NCBI RefSeq assembly: GCF_006716315.1
Contig: NZ_VFOV01000001.1
Coordinates: 1,346,501-1,410,500, forward strand
Length of the DNA stretch: 64,000 nucleotides
Reading direction: 5' to 3'
Origin: Nocardioides albertanoniae
GTDB taxonomy: Bacteria > Actinomycetota > Actinomycetes > Propionibacteriales > Nocardioidaceae
Shown here: one piece after another, positions 1-8,761 of the stretch
How the letters are laid out: every line of letters starts with the position of its first letter
Position numbering within the stretch: the first letter of the stretch is position 1
Made by a program: the position numbers and the translations under genes
The notes under the pieces: model-generated
Seen by the model: the letters and a program-made list of their open reading frames with translations, nothing else
Told to the model about the DNA's origin: nothing
Database searches by the model: none

Positions 1-2
1 AG

Positions 3-2210
3 TTGGCTCAGGGAGCCGCTACCCGGCGCAACAACCGGTCCGGCCGTTCACGCAACAACGGCAACGGGTCCAAGTCCGGGCAGAACGGTCGCCGCAAGGG
101 CGTCCACAAGGACAACGAGGGCATCATTCCCGTCCTCGCTCAGGTCGTTCGCGAGGTGGAGGCCTCCGTTCAGCGCCGCTCGGCCATGCCTGACGTACGC
201 ACCAAGTTCCAGGTCGTCGCCCTCCTGGCTCGCGACGAGCGCCACCGGGTGCTCGAGGACGAGACCCTCAACGAGGGCCGCCGCGCCGAGCAGCTCAAGC
301 GGCTCGACGGCATCGCCACGATCCTCGCCAAGACTGCGACGCTCGACTCGCGTCTCTTCGAGCTCCTCGCCGAGGACGCCGAGATCTCCGACGCCGCGCT
401 CGACCTCAAGCACGAGCTGATGACCCGCGGCGGCGTCGATGTGCCCGACGACGAGGAGGAGACGGAGGACGAGACCCCGGTCGTCGTGGTGCCCGACAAG
501 CGTGTGGTGCCCACCAGCGTCCTCCAGCGCCAGCTCTCCAACCCGTTCCTGACCCCCGACTTCACCAACGCGCGCCCGCCGGTGCACGCCCGCCGCCTGG
601 CCGGCTGGGAGCTGCTCGGTCCGCTGTTCAGGAGCTTTGAGTACGCCGACTCCGGCCCGTCCTGCATGGTGCTGCCCGAGCCTCCGGCCTACGGGCCCGG
701 CCACGTCGACGCGCCCGGCACCCGCGAGCTCATGCACCACCAGGCCCAGCTGGTCGCCTCGGCGGCCGAGGGCCACCGCAGCTACCTGCTGGCCGACGAG
801 CCCGGGCTCGGCAAGACCGCGCAGGCTCTGCTCGCCGCGGAGGCAGCCGACGCCTACCCGCTGCTGGTGGTCGTACCCAACGTCGTGAAGACCAACTGGG
901 CGCGCGAGGTCAGCCTCTGGACGCCGTCGAAGAAAGCCACCGTCGTGCACGGCAACGGCGAGGACATCGACGGCTTCGCCGACATCATCGTGGTCAACTA
1001 CGAGATCCTCGACCGTCACGTCCGCTGGCTCGGCGACTTCGGATTCAAGGGCATGGTCGTCGACGAGGCCCACTTCATCAAGAACAAGTCGTCCCAGCGC
1101 TCCCAGCACGTGCTGGCGCTCTCGGAGAAGATCCGCGAGCGGGCTGCCAACCCCCTTCTGATGGCGCTGACCGGCACCCCGCTGATCAACGACATCGAGG
1201 ACTTCCGGGCGATCTGGCAGTTCCTCGGCTGGATCGACGACGTCAAGCCGCGGGGCGGCCTTCTCGAGGGGCTCGAGGAGACCGGCATGACGCCGCAGGA
1301 CAACAGCTTCTACGGGGCCGCTCGACGCGTCGTCGTCAACCAGGGCATCGTGCGCCGGCGCAAGGTCGACGTCGCCAGCGACATCCCCGCACGCCGCGTC
1401 GCCGACCTCCCGGTCGAGCTCGACGACGCCGAGGGTCGCTCGATCCGGGCCGCCGAGGCCGAGCTGGCCAAGCGGATGGTGCAGCGTTACGACACCGCGA
1501 TCGAGACCCGGGTGACCGGTGCCAAGCCGGCTCCGGGCGAGCTCGACGTCGACCTGATCCGCCGCGTCGCCACCTGGGAGCGCGAGGACCAGGACGCCTC
1601 CACCGGCGAGAACGTCTTCGGCATGATGCGCCGCATCGGTCGTGCGAAGGCGACCCTGGCCGCCGACTACGCCGCCCAGCTGGCGCGCAACGTCGGCAAG
1701 GTCGTCTTCTTCGCCAAGCACATCGAGGTCATGGACACCGCGCAGAAGCTCTTCGAGGAGCGCGGCATCCGCTACTCCACGATCCGTGGTGACCAGACCG
1801 GCAAGGCCCGGGAGAAGGCCATCGAAGACTTCACCAACGACCCGGAGGTCGAGGTGATCGTCTGCTCGCTCACCGCCGCCGGCGTAGGTGTCAACCTTCA
1901 GGCCGCCTCCAACCTGATCCTGGCCGAGCTCTCCTGGACCGACGCCGAGCAGACCCAGGCGATCGACCGTGTCCACCGCATCGGGCAGACCGAGCCGGTC
2001 ACCGCCTGGCGGATCATCGCGAGCCAGACCATCGACACCCGCATCGCCGAGCTGATCGACTCCAAGGCCGGCCTCGCGGCCCGCGCCCTGGACGGCTCCG
2101 ACGAAGAGGTCACCGACTCCGCCGACGTACAGCTCGAGGCCCTGGTCTCGCTGCTCACCGACGCGCTCCAGAAGCGTGAGGCCGGCCGCCGAGGTCGCCG
2201 CGCCGCCTGA
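3..2210 (+). CDS. SNF2-family DEAD/DEAH-box helicase, possibly 5'-partial
   Basis: Superfamily 2 ATPase of the SNF2/HepA type, expected to remodel or translocate on nucleic acid-protein complexes. The first 35 residues are basic and low in complexity. A Walker A motif (DEPGLGKTAQA, about residue 265), a DEAH box (VVDEAHFIKN, about 355) and motif III (ALTGTP, about 388) mark the first RecA-like domain. The C-terminal helicase domain carries the GVNLQAAS and QAIDRVHRIGQ motifs typical of SNF2 proteins. The first in-frame start visible is a TTG at the window edge, so the true start may lie outside. The gene ends directly before a family A palindromic repeat. Its physiological target cannot be told from sequence. 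Confidence 0.88.
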   Translation: MAQGAATRRNNRSGRSRNNGNGSKSGQNGRRKGVHKDNEGIIPVLAQVVREVEASVQRRSAMPDVRTKFQVVALLARDERHRVLEDETLNEGRRAEQLKRLDGIATILAKTATLDSRLFELLAEDAEISDAALDLKHELMTRGGVDVPDDEEETEDETPVVVVPDKRVVPTSVLQRQLSNPFLTPDFTNARPPVHARRLAGWELLGPLFRSFEYADSGPSCMVLPEPPAYGPGHVDAPGTRELMHHQAQLVASAAEGHRSYLLADEPGLGKTAQALLAAEAADAYPLLVVVPNVVKTNWAREVSLWTPSKKATVVHGNGEDIDGFADIIVVNYEILDRHVRWLGDFGFKGMVVDEAHFIKNKSSQRSQHVLALSEKIRERAANPLLMALTGTPLINDIEDFRAIWQFLGWIDDVKPRGGLLEGLEETGMTPQDNSFYGAARRVVVNQGIVRRRKVDVASDIPARRVADLPVELDDAEGRSIRAAEAELAKRMVQRYDTAIETRVTGAKPAPGELDVDLIRRVATWEREDQDASTGENVFGMMRRIGRAKATLAADYAAQLARNVGKVVFFAKHIEVMDTAQKLFEERGIRYSTIRGDQTGKAREKAIEDFTNDPEVEVIVCSLTAAGVGVNLQAASNLILAELSWTDAEQTQAIDRVHRIGQTEPVTAWRIIASQTIDTRIAELIDSKAGLAARALDGSDEEVTDSADVQLEALVSLLTDALQKREAGRRGRRAA

Positions 2211-2216
2211 CCCACA

Positions 2217-2291
2217 GGTCGAGAAGTCACTCCTGCAGGTCGAGTGGGCACCTTGATGCCCACTCGACCTGCAGACGTGACGCTTCGACCT
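2217..2291. repeat. Family A palindromic repeat, copy 1
   Basis: An 18-bp perfect inverted repeat (2233-2250 with 2257-2274, loop CCTTGA) is flanked by imperfect outer arms TCGAGAAGTCAC and GTGACGCTTCGA. It starts 7 bases after the stop codon of the helicase gene. The core word CTGCAGGTCGAG and the arm GAGAAGTCAC recur at 8606-8720 and 36677-36831. It could act as a terminator or 3'-end stabiliser of the upstream mRNA. Confidence 0.85.
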
Positions 2292-2360
2292 TGCAGACGT
2301 GGGGGTCGGGTCGGGGTGAATCCTGAGGCCGGATGTGCAGGGGCGACGTAGGCTCGGTGC

Positions 2361-2504
2361 ATGACATTCTTGATCATCTTGCTGGTCATCGCGGCGGCCG
2401 TCGGTGGATACGTCTTCCGGGTGCCGCTCGTGGCGAAGCTGACCGGGCAGCCCCGTAGCCGCATCGAGCGGCAGATCGGGCCGAAGGCCAAGCGTCTCCA
2501 CTGA
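2361..2504 (+). CDS. 47-residue single-pass membrane protein
   Basis: Short gene beginning MTFLIILLVIAAAVGGY. One hydrophobic segment (residues 2-19) is followed by a basic, probably cytoplasmic tail that ends KAKRLH. A TAGGCT hexamer lies exactly six bases before the ATG, the leaderless promoter arrangement seen for many genes in this window, which supports expression. I do not recognise a family. The amphipathic basic tail (SRIERQIGPKAKRLH) could bind membrane or nucleic acid, but this is speculation. Confidence 0.6.
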   Translation: MTFLIILLVIAAAVGGYVFRVPLVAKLTGQPRSRIERQIGPKAKRLH

Positions 2505-2615
2505 GAGATTCTCCCGTCGGCGACGCGGGGGAATCGTTGGCGCGGCACGTGCGTTGAGACGTACGTGCCCGCCGGTCCGGCGCGCACGCGACTCCAGATC
2601 GGAAGTGAGACCGCA

Positions 2616-2984
2616 ATGCCCACCGTCGAGCTCGGCGCAGAGAACTTCGAGAGCACCGTCACCGACAACGAGATCGTCCTCGTCGACTTCTGGGCGTCCT
2701 GGTGCGGCCCGTGCCGCCAGTTCAGCCCGATCTACGATGCCGCCTCCGAGGAGCACCCCGAGATCGTCTTCGGCAAGGTCGACACCGAAGCCGAGCAGGC
2801 GCTCGCCGGTGCCGCCAGCATCACCTCGATCCCGACGTTGATGGCCTTCAAGAAGGGCAACCTCGTCTTCTCCCAGCCCGGTGCGCTCCCCGCACCCGCG
2901 CTGAAGCAGGTCATCGACGCCGTCGTCGAGCTCGACGTCGACAAGGCGCTGGCCGAGCAGGACGCGCAGCAGTCCGGCGAGTAA
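2616..2984 (+). CDS. Thioredoxin
   Basis: Thiol-disulfide oxidoreductase of 122 residues, acting in the cytoplasm with thioredoxin reductase. The redox motif WCGPC is at residues 29-33 after the strand VLVDFWASW, and the cis-proline loop TSIPT is present, so all catalytic elements are intact. The ATG at 2616 is preferred over an upstream in-frame GTG because it gives the usual family N terminus. The C-terminal tail (AEQDAQQSGE) is slightly longer than in minimal thioredoxins. It may belong to the disulfide-stress regulon of the SigR factor encoded at 22 kb, but no SigR promoter was found here. Confidence 0.92.
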   Translation: MPTVELGAENFESTVTDNEIVLVDFWASWCGPCRQFSPIYDAASEEHPEIVFGKVDTEAEQALAGAASITSIPTLMAFKKGNLVFSQPGALPAPALKQVIDAVVELDVDKALAEQDAQQSGE

Positions 2985-3027
2985 GACTCGTTGGTGCGCC
3001 GGGGCCGGCATCAGGTTGGATAGCGTT

Positions 3028-3336
3028 GTGACCGAACCAGAGAGTCCAGAGAGTGCCGCCCACGCCGAGCTCCTGCGCCTGCGAGGCAGCATCGACAACC
3101 TCGACGCCGCTCTCGTCCACCTCCTCGCCGAGCGCTTCAAGTGCACCGAGCAGGTGGGCCGGCTCAAGGCGCACGCAGGCTTCCCACCTGCCGATCCCAA
3201 TCGCGAGTCGGTCCAGATCGAGCGGCTCCGGCGGCTCTCCGACGACGCCGGCCTCGATCCCGAGTTCGCCGAGAAGATCCTCAACGTGATCATCGCCGAG
3301 GTGATCCGCAACCACCGGCAGTTCGTGGAGGACTGA
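3028..3336 (+). CDS. Chorismate mutase, AroQ type
   Basis: Small all-helical mutase (102 residues) that converts chorismate to prephenate for phenylalanine and tyrosine synthesis. Family features are the opening helix LLRLRGSIDNLDAALVHLL, the KCTEQVGRLKA segment with the conserved Lys, and the RESVQIERL helix. The GTG at 3028 is chosen because a TTGGAT hexamer stands six bases upstream; a TTG at 3016 would lie inside this element. aroA, which acts one step before chorismate synthase in the same pathway, is encoded 12 kb away. The gene converges with the lactone oxidase gene, with only 11 bases between the stops. Confidence 0.88.
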   Translation: MTEPESPESAAHAELLRLRGSIDNLDAALVHLLAERFKCTEQVGRLKAHAGFPPADPNRESVQIERLRRLSDDAGLDPEFAEKILNVIIAEVIRNHRQFVED

Positions 3337-3347
3337 ACCCCGACCGT

Positions 3348-4598
3348 TCAGCCCAGCACGCGGGTGAGCCAGCCGTTCCAGAAGCCGCGGTCGGGGTCGA
3401 AGCGGGCGACGAGATCCTTGAAGTCGTCCCAGCGCGGATATCTCGACCCCAGGTCGGTGCTGGTGAAGACCTTGCCCCAGTGCGGCCGGGTGCCCGACGG
3501 CAGCCGCCGCTCCAGGTCGGTGAGTATCGCCCGTACGCCGGTGAGGTCGGGCTTCCAGGTGAAGTGCAGCCCGACGGTGTCGGTGCCGTAGGCGGGGGAG
3601 AGCCACAGGTCGTCGGCAGCGATCGCGCGGATCTCGCAGACGAGCAGCAGCGGCGCGACGCGGTCGCCCATCGACCGGACCGCGCTCACCGCCTCCTGGG
3701 CCTGCTCGATCGGCACCAGATACTCGCTCTGCAGCTCGGAGCCGACGCTCGGCTCGAAGTCGGGCCTGAAGTGGGGCAGCCGCTCGTGCCAGGGCCCGGC
3801 GACGCCGAGCTGGTCGGTGCAGGGCGCCGGGTCGAGGCCGGGAATGACGTGGTGGGCGCGGGTCGCCGGCTCCGTGCCGGGGATCTCTGCCGGCGTCGTA
3901 CGTGACTTCTGCCAGACCTTGGCGACCGACCCGTCAGGCTCGTCGGTCCACCGGGTGAAGATCGAGACCGAGTAGGCCGCGCTGAGAATCTCCACGAGGT
4001 GTTCGTGCAGGTCAGGATAGGAAAGACCTTCGTGCACCGTCTGGGTGACCTGAAACGTCGGCTCGGTCCGCAGCTCGAGATGCGTCACGATCCCGAGCGC
4101 GCCGAGGCCGACCACCGCGCCGGCGAAGTCGGCCGCGCCGGCCTCCAACCGCACCAGGGAGCCGTGGCCGTCGACGAGCTCCAGGGCCGTCACCGACGTG
4201 GCCAGCGAACCGTTGCGCAGCCCTGACCCGTGGGTGCCGGTCGCGACTGCCCCGGCGATGGAGATGTGGGGGAGCGAGGCGAGGTTGGCCAGCGCGCGTC
4301 CCCTCTCGTGCAGCCAGCTCGCGATCGCGCCGTAGCGCATCCCACCGGGCACCCTGACGATGTCGCCGGCCAGCGTCGGCTCCTCGCCCATCTCGTCGAG
4401 GGAGACCAGCACGCCGGGGGTGTCGGCGAGGTCGGTGAACGAGTGCCTCGACCCCAGGGCGCGCAGTCGCGGTTCGCGCAGCACCAGGTCGCGTACGTCC
4501 TCGACCGAGCGTGGCCGCACCAGCTCGCGTGCGGTGTAGGCATAGCTGCGGGCCCACGTGGACCCGCTGGGCTGATGGGCGGCCGTCTCGTGAGGCAT
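3348..4598 (-). CDS. FAD-linked D-arabinono-1,4-lactone oxidase family protein
   Basis: Flavoprotein oxidase of the vanillyl-alcohol oxidase superfamily, about 416 residues. The N-terminal half is an FAD-binding (PCMH) domain with the diphosphate-contact stretch RALGSRHSFTDLADTPG and the segment GAVATGTHGSG. The C terminus holds the family's HWGK motif (RPHWGKVFTS) that normally contacts the flavin. Homologues oxidise sugar lactones or alditols; the substrate here is unknown. The ATG at 4598 is supported by a TACGAT hexamer seven bases upstream; another ATG lies at 4616. The 80-bp divergent space to 4678 holds both promoters. Confidence 0.85.
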   Translation of the reverse strand: MPHETAAHQPSGSTWARSYAYTARELVRPRSVEDVRDLVLREPRLRALGSRHSFTDLADTPGVLVSLDEMGEEPTLAGDIVRVPGGMRYGAIASWLHERGRALANLASLPHISIAGAVATGTHGSGLRNGSLATSVTALELVDGHGSLVRLEAGAADFAGAVVGLGALGIVTHLELRTEPTFQVTQTVHEGLSYPDLHEHLVEILSAAYSVSIFTRWTDEPDGSVAKVWQKSRTTPAEIPGTEPATRAHHVIPGLDPAPCTDQLGVAGPWHERLPHFRPDFEPSVGSELQSEYLVPIEQAQEAVSAVRSMGDRVAPLLLVCEIRAIAADDLWLSPAYGTDTVGLHFTWKPDLTGVRAILTDLERRLPSGTRPHWGKVFTSTDLGSRYPRWDDFKDLVARFDPDRGFWNGWLTRVLG

Positions 4599-4677
4599 AG
4601 GAGGGATCGTAGCCATCGCACGGGCTTGTCGCGGATGGTCTACTGGAGTTCGAGAACGTCGATCGAAGGAGGGGCAG

Positions 4678-4863
4678 ATGAGCGAGTACGCAGCAGAGGC
4701 CGACCTCGAGGAGCAGGCGACCGACGTCGAGGTGGAGGCCGTCGACGACGAGGCGCCGCTCGACACCGAGGAGAGGCTCGACCCGATGCCCGACGACGTC
4801 GACGAGGCCGACTTCGTCGAGCAGACGCTCGACGCGACCGGCGCCGACGACTACGACCGCTGA
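4678..4863 (+). CDS. Small acidic protein, 61 residues, unknown function
   Basis: Strongly acidic protein: about one third of residues are Asp or Glu and only two are Arg, with no Lys, Cys or membrane segment. A near-perfect ribosome binding site (AAGGAGG, seven bases before the ATG) shows that it is translated. It resembles the prokaryotic ubiquitin-like protein Pup in size and charge but lacks the C-terminal Gly-Gly-Gln/Glu, so it is not Pup. It is probably intrinsically disordered. It sits divergently from the lactone oxidase and converges with the aminotransferase gene. Confidence 0.7.
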   Translation: MSEYAAEADLEEQATDVEVEAVDDEAPLDTEERLDPMPDDVDEADFVEQTLDATGADDYDR

Positions 4864-4885
4864 GGCATCGCTCGCCTGAAGTCGC

Positions 4886-6241
4886 TCAGAGCGAGCCGAG
4901 CACGTCGTCGTAGATCGACATCGCCTCGGCGACCTCGTCGGGGGTGATGATGCACGGCGGCACCACATGGATGCGGTTGCCGGCCGTGAACGGAATCAGG
5001 TTGCGGGCGACGAGCTCCGACTTGACCTTCGCCATCGTCTCGGCCGGGAGCGGCTCACGCGTCTCGCGGTCGGCGACCAGCTCCAGCGCCCAGAAGACGC
5101 CGGTGCCGCGCACCTCGCCGACCACGGAGTGCTTCTCGGCCAGCGCGGCGAGGCCGGGCGCGATGTGGTCGCTGCCGATGGTCGCGGCGTTGTCGACGAT
5201 GCCTTCTTCGTTCATCGCCTCGATGGTCGCGACGATCGAGGCCATCGCCAACGGGTGCCCGGAGTAGGTGAGCCCGCCGGGGAAGACCCGGTCGTCGAAG
5301 GTGGCCGCGACCGGGTCGGAGATGATCACGCCGCCGGCCGGCACGTAGCCGGAGTTGGACCCCTTGGCGAAGGTGATCAGGTCGGGCACGACGTCGTAGG
5401 CGTCGAGAGCGAGCCACTCGCCGGTGCGGCCGAAGCCGGCCATCACCTCGTCGAGGATCAGCACGATGCCGAACTCGTCGGCCAGCGCCCTGACGCCGGG
5501 GAGGTAGCCCGGAGGCGGCATCAGCACTCCGACGGTGCCGGGAACGGTCTCGACCAGGATCGCCGCGATCGAGTCGGGGCCCTCGGCCTCGATGACTCGC
5601 CGCAGATGGTGGAGCGCGCGCTCGGCCTCCTGCTCGGGCGTGGTCGCCCAGAACTCGGTGCGGTAGAGGTAGGGCCCGAAGAAGTGCACGTGGCCGCGGG
5701 CGTACTCGTTCGAGAACCGCCGTGGGTCGCCGGTCGCGACGATCGCCGCACCGGTGTTGCCGTGGTAGGAGCGATAGGTCGAGAGCACCTTGTCGCGACC
5801 GGTGTGGAGGCGGGCCATCCGGATCGCGTTCTCGACCGCGTCGGCGCCCGCGTTGGTGAAGAAGACCTTGTTGAAGCCGACCGGAGCGACGTCGGTGATC
5901 CGTTCGGCCGCCTCGCCGCGGGCGAGGTTGGCGGTGGCCGGCGCGATCGTGGTCAGGGTGTCGGCCTGCCTCTTGATCGCCTCGACGACCTTCGGGTGCT
6001 GGTGGCCGATGTTGGTGTTGACCATCTGGGAGGAGAAGTCCAGATACGTACGCCCGGAGTGATCCCACACGCGCGATCCCTTGCCGCCCGCGATGACCAG
6101 CGGTTTCAGTGCTGCCTGGGCGGACCAGGAGTGGAAGACATGGGCGCGGTCGAGATCGTAGGCGCGCGCGTCGAGGGCTGAAGCGGACTCGGTCAAGGCT
6201 GCCCCTGGGGTCGTAGACGAAGGTTGAGCTGGTTCGCCCAC
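4886..6241 (-). CDS. Class III PLP-dependent aminotransferase
   Basis: Fold-type I aminotransferase of 451 residues that moves an amino group, commonly from an omega-amino acid to pyruvate or 2-oxoglutarate. Seen are the cofactor loop FFTNAGADAVENAIRMAR, the aspartate motif LILDEVMAGFGRTGEW, and the Schiff-base lysine in LITFAKGSNSGYVPAGG. The overall pattern is closest to taurine- or beta-alanine-pyruvate aminotransferases, but substrate cannot be fixed. Start uncertain: the GTG at 6241 gives a 15-residue extension before a TTG at 6196 that has an AGGGG element upstream. No partner catabolic genes adjoin. Confidence 0.88.
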   Translation of the reverse strand: MGEPAQPSSTTPGAALTESASALDARAYDLDRAHVFHSWSAQAALKPLVIAGGKGSRVWDHSGRTYLDFSSQMVNTNIGHQHPKVVEAIKRQADTLTTIAPATANLARGEAAERITDVAPVGFNKVFFTNAGADAVENAIRMARLHTGRDKVLSTYRSYHGNTGAAIVATGDPRRFSNEYARGHVHFFGPYLYRTEFWATTPEQEAERALHHLRRVIEAEGPDSIAAILVETVPGTVGVLMPPPGYLPGVRALADEFGIVLILDEVMAGFGRTGEWLALDAYDVVPDLITFAKGSNSGYVPAGGVIISDPVAATFDDRVFPGGLTYSGHPLAMASIVATIEAMNEEGIVDNAATIGSDHIAPGLAALAEKHSVVGEVRGTGVFWALELVADRETREPLPAETMAKVKSELVARNLIPFTAGNRIHVVPPCIITPDEVAEAMSIYDDVLGSL

Positions 6242-6290
6242 TCTATGACCAAGTGACGACGCATAGGTCGCGATGACTGGGTGGCGATGC

Positions 6291-6650
6291 CTAGGAGGCG
6301 CTGGACGGATGCCGCACGACGACGTGCTCGACGGCGCTGGCGAGCTCGTCGCGGAGCTCGGGCGCGATCTGGGGGCAGTCGTGGGAGAGGAACAGCTCCA
6401 TCGCCGCGCGGGTCGCGCGGGCCCGCTCGCCCGAGGTGGTCTCGGGGAGCGTGGGGGCGATCTCTGCCAGGTGGGCGCTGGTCTCGACCACGGTGTGGCA
6501 GTCGCTCGGTGAGAGCGGGGCGCGGGCCTCGCGGCCCGCCCTGACGAGGACGCCGAGGACCTCCACCTTGGCGGCGGTGGTCAGCGACATCGCGCTCCTC
6601 GACGAATCGAACAGGTGCGACCCCACACCGCTCGAGTGGTGCGACGACAT
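6291..6650 (-). CDS. Hypothetical helical protein
   Basis: About 119 residues, predicted mostly helical from MSLTTAAKVEVLGVLVRAG onward, with no recognisable catalytic motif, signal peptide or membrane span. Two starts have good ribosome binding sites: ATG 6650 (GAGGAG, five-base spacing) and ATG 6590 (GAGGAG before TCGCTG). The shorter form is a compact 99-residue protein; the 20-residue extension (SSHHSSGVGS) is low complexity. It lies behind the aminotransferase gene's promoter region and could be transcribed toward it. I do not recognise the family. Confidence 0.6.
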   Translation of the reverse strand: MSSHHSSGVGSHLFDSSRSAMSLTTAAKVEVLGVLVRAGREARAPLSPSDCHTVVETSAHLAEIAPTLPETTSGERARATRAAMELFLSHDCPQIAPELRDELASAVEHVVVRHPSSAS

Positions 6651-6789
6651 GTATCTCCTCGGTGGACGTGTGCCTCCCGGAGGCACTCTCACCCACCCCA
6701 ACGACCGGCGGAAGGGATCCGTCATGGCCTTGGTCGCTTTGTAACCCACCTGTTGGCCAACCCGTGGGTAGCCGATAGGTATTAGAAAC

Positions 6790-7209
6790 TCAGGTGTTGG
6801 AGATCTTCTCGATCAGCGCGGTGGTCGAGATCGCCGGGGTGCGCGGCAGGTAGACGACCTCGCAGATGTCCTTGAACTCGTCGAAGCGCCCTTCCCAGTC
6901 GTCACCCATGAGCAGCACGTCGGCCTTGTGCTTGAGCAGGTACTCGCGCTTGAGCTCGAGGCTCTCCTCGAGGAAGACCTCGTCGACGGGCTTGAGTGCG
7001 GAGATGATCGCCATCCGCTCGTCCTCGCTGAAGACGGGGTAGCGGCTCTTCTTCTTGAAGTTGAGGGCGTCGGCCGAGACTCCGACCACCAGCCGGTCGC
7101 CGTACTCGGCCGCACGCTGGACGATTCGCAGGTGTCCGACGTGGAAGACGTCGAAGGTGCCGAAGGTCACGACGGTACGGGGGAAAGACATGAGGGGTAA
7201 TGCTGCCAT
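6790..7209 (-). CDS. Nucleotidyltransferase of the glycerol-3-phosphate cytidylyltransferase (TagD) type
   Basis: Small cytidylyltransferase-fold enzyme, about 139 residues against about 130 in TagD. It contains the signature GTFDVFHVGH, in which HVGH is the nucleotide-binding HxGH motif, and the C-terminal RTPAISTTALI corresponding to the family's RTxGISTT loop. TagD makes CDP-glycerol for wall teichoic acid; related members use other phosphorylated alcohols, so the substrate is an inference. An ATG at 7191 (MSFPRT) would give a 133-residue protein and cannot be excluded. It is divergent from the DUF445 gene. Confidence 0.82.
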   Translation of the reverse strand: MAALPLMSFPRTVVTFGTFDVFHVGHLRIVQRAAEYGDRLVVGVSADALNFKKKSRYPVFSEDERMAIISALKPVDEVFLEESLELKREYLLKHKADVLLMGDDWEGRFDEFKDICEVVYLPRTPAISTTALIEKISNT

Positions 7210-7325
7210 GTCCTGACATCTTTTGTTCAACCGGCGTTCCACAATCCGTCCCTTTGTCTCCGACCGCGGGCTTCGGTGAGCGCGTCGGTGAGCGGCGCAT
7301 GGGACGACCCGGCACAATTGGGAGC

Positions 7326-8597
7326 ATGAGTGCCCCAGGGAGCGCGGGCGGCCTGATGGTCGAGACCGAGGCCGACGTCGTACGCCGCCAGGCACTGCGG
7401 CGCATGCGCATCGTCGCCACGGGCCTCCTCGTCGTGGCAGCCGTCGTCTACCTGCTGACGCTGCGCATGGAGGGGTTCTGGGGGTTCGTGAACGCCGGCG
7501 CCGAGGCGTCCATGGTCGGTGCGATGGCCGACTGGTTCGCGGTGACCGCGCTGTTCCGTCATCCGATGGGGCTGCCGGTGCCCCACACCGCTCTGATCCC
7601 GAAGCGGAAGGACGAGCTGGGGGCCAGCCTGGAGGAGTTCGTCCAGGACAACTTCCTGCAGGAAGACATCATCCGCGAGCGGCTCGGTGTCGCGATGCCG
7701 TCGCTGCGGCTGGCGCTGTGGCTCTCCGAGGAGCCCAACGCCAAACGGGTCGTCGACGAGGTCTCCACAGTGGTGGCCGACGGTCTGTCCCGGATCAGCA
7801 ACCGCCACATCATCGAGATCATCCAGGACGGGTTCGTGCCCCGTTTCCGTGAGGAGCAGATCGCGCCTCTCCTCGGCGGCACGCTGCAGGCGGCGCTCGA
7901 CGACGAGGTGCACCACGGGCTCGTCGACCTCGCGCTCGTCGAGCTGCACGGCTGGCTCGAGGACAACCAGGAGATCGTCACCGACGTGCTCGGTGAGCGA
8001 GCTCCGTGGTGGACGCCGCAGGCGCTGCGCGAGCCGGTGACCAACCGCATCCACGTCGAGCTGGTGCGCTGGATCGCCGACATCCGCGACGACCCCGACC
8101 ACCGCGCACGCAAGGCGATCGACGCCATGCTCGCCGACCTCGCCGACAACCTGCAGCACGACGAGGCGACCATGGAGCGCGCCGAGCGGCTCAAGGAGCG
8201 GGTGCTGGACCACCCCGGCGTCATCGACACCGCCATCTCGATCTGGGACGCGCTGCGCCGTGCGCTCACCAAGTCGCTCAGCGACCCCGAGGGCGTCGTG
8301 CGCCGCCGGGCTCTCGACGAGGTCGTCCGCTACGCCCAGAAGGTCGTGCTCGAGGAGTCCCTCCAGCGCCGCTACGACGCGCTCGCCTCCGACGTCGCCG
8401 TCTATGTCGTGCGGCGCTACGGCAAAGAGGCCACCACCGTCATCACCCACACCATCCAGCGCTGGGACGGCAAGCAGGCCGCCAGCCGCATCGAGCTCTT
8501 CGTCGGCCGCGACCTGCAGTTCATTCGCATCAACGGCACCATCGTCGGTGGCCTCGTCGGCGTGATCATCCACACCGTCTCCGTGCTCGTCACCTGA
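7326..8597 (+). CDS. DUF445 family membrane-anchored protein
   Basis: 423-residue protein of the DUF445 family. Two hydrophobic helices near the N terminus (RIVATGLLVVAAVVYLL and the segment ending VGAMADWFAVTALF) are followed by a long helical cytoplasmic or periplasmic domain, and a final hydrophobic helix (IVGGLVGVIIHTVSVLV). The conserved DWFAVTALFRHPMGLPVPHTALIP block identifies the family. Its role is unknown; homologues are linked to envelope integrity. A CACAAT hexamer seven bases before the ATG suggests leaderless expression and argues against the upstream in-frame ATG at 7300. A family A repeat follows the stop at once. Confidence 0.85.
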   Translation: MSAPGSAGGLMVETEADVVRRQALRRMRIVATGLLVVAAVVYLLTLRMEGFWGFVNAGAEASMVGAMADWFAVTALFRHPMGLPVPHTALIPKRKDELGASLEEFVQDNFLQEDIIRERLGVAMPSLRLALWLSEEPNAKRVVDEVSTVVADGLSRISNRHIIEIIQDGFVPRFREEQIAPLLGGTLQAALDDEVHHGLVDLALVELHGWLEDNQEIVTDVLGERAPWWTPQALREPVTNRIHVELVRWIADIRDDPDHRARKAIDAMLADLADNLQHDEATMERAERLKERVLDHPGVIDTAISIWDALRRALTKSLSDPEGVVRRRALDEVVRYAQKVVLEESLQRRYDALASDVAVYVVRRYGKEATTVITHTIQRWDGKQAASRIELFVGRDLQFIRINGTIVGGLVGVIIHTVSVLVT

Positions 8598-8605
8598 CCT
8601 GCGTC

Positions 8606-8720
8606 GGTCGAGAAGTCACCCCCGCAGGCCGAGAAGTCACCCCCGCAGGTCGAGAAGTCACCCCCGCAGGTCGAAGCGTCACCGCGGTGACGCTTCGACC
8701 TGCAGGAGTGACTTCTCGGC
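8606..8720. repeat. Family A palindromic repeat, copy 2
   Basis: Three tandem 21-bp units (8606-8626, 8627-8647, 8648-8668) built on GAGAAGTCACCCCCGCAGG lead into a perfect 38-bp palindrome without loop (8666-8703). One inverted unit (GGAGTGACTTCTCGGC) follows. The whole can fold as a long cruciform or RNA hairpin. It begins eight bases after the DUF445 stop codon. Confidence 0.9.
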
Positions 8721-8761
8721 TGAGATTGTCACCGGTCGGCGGGGCGGGGGAGGATGGCGGC

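Noticed and set aside
48..3311. A 1087-codon minus-strand open frame across helicase, thioredoxin and chorismate mutase
   Set aside because: It spans three well-supported genes and a palindromic repeat, and its product has no recognisable motif; long antisense frames are expected at this GC content.
4678..4863. Pup (prokaryotic ubiquitin-like protein)
   Set aside because: The product ends in DDYDR without Gly-Gly-Gln/Glu, and no Pup ligase, Dop or proteasome genes adjoin.
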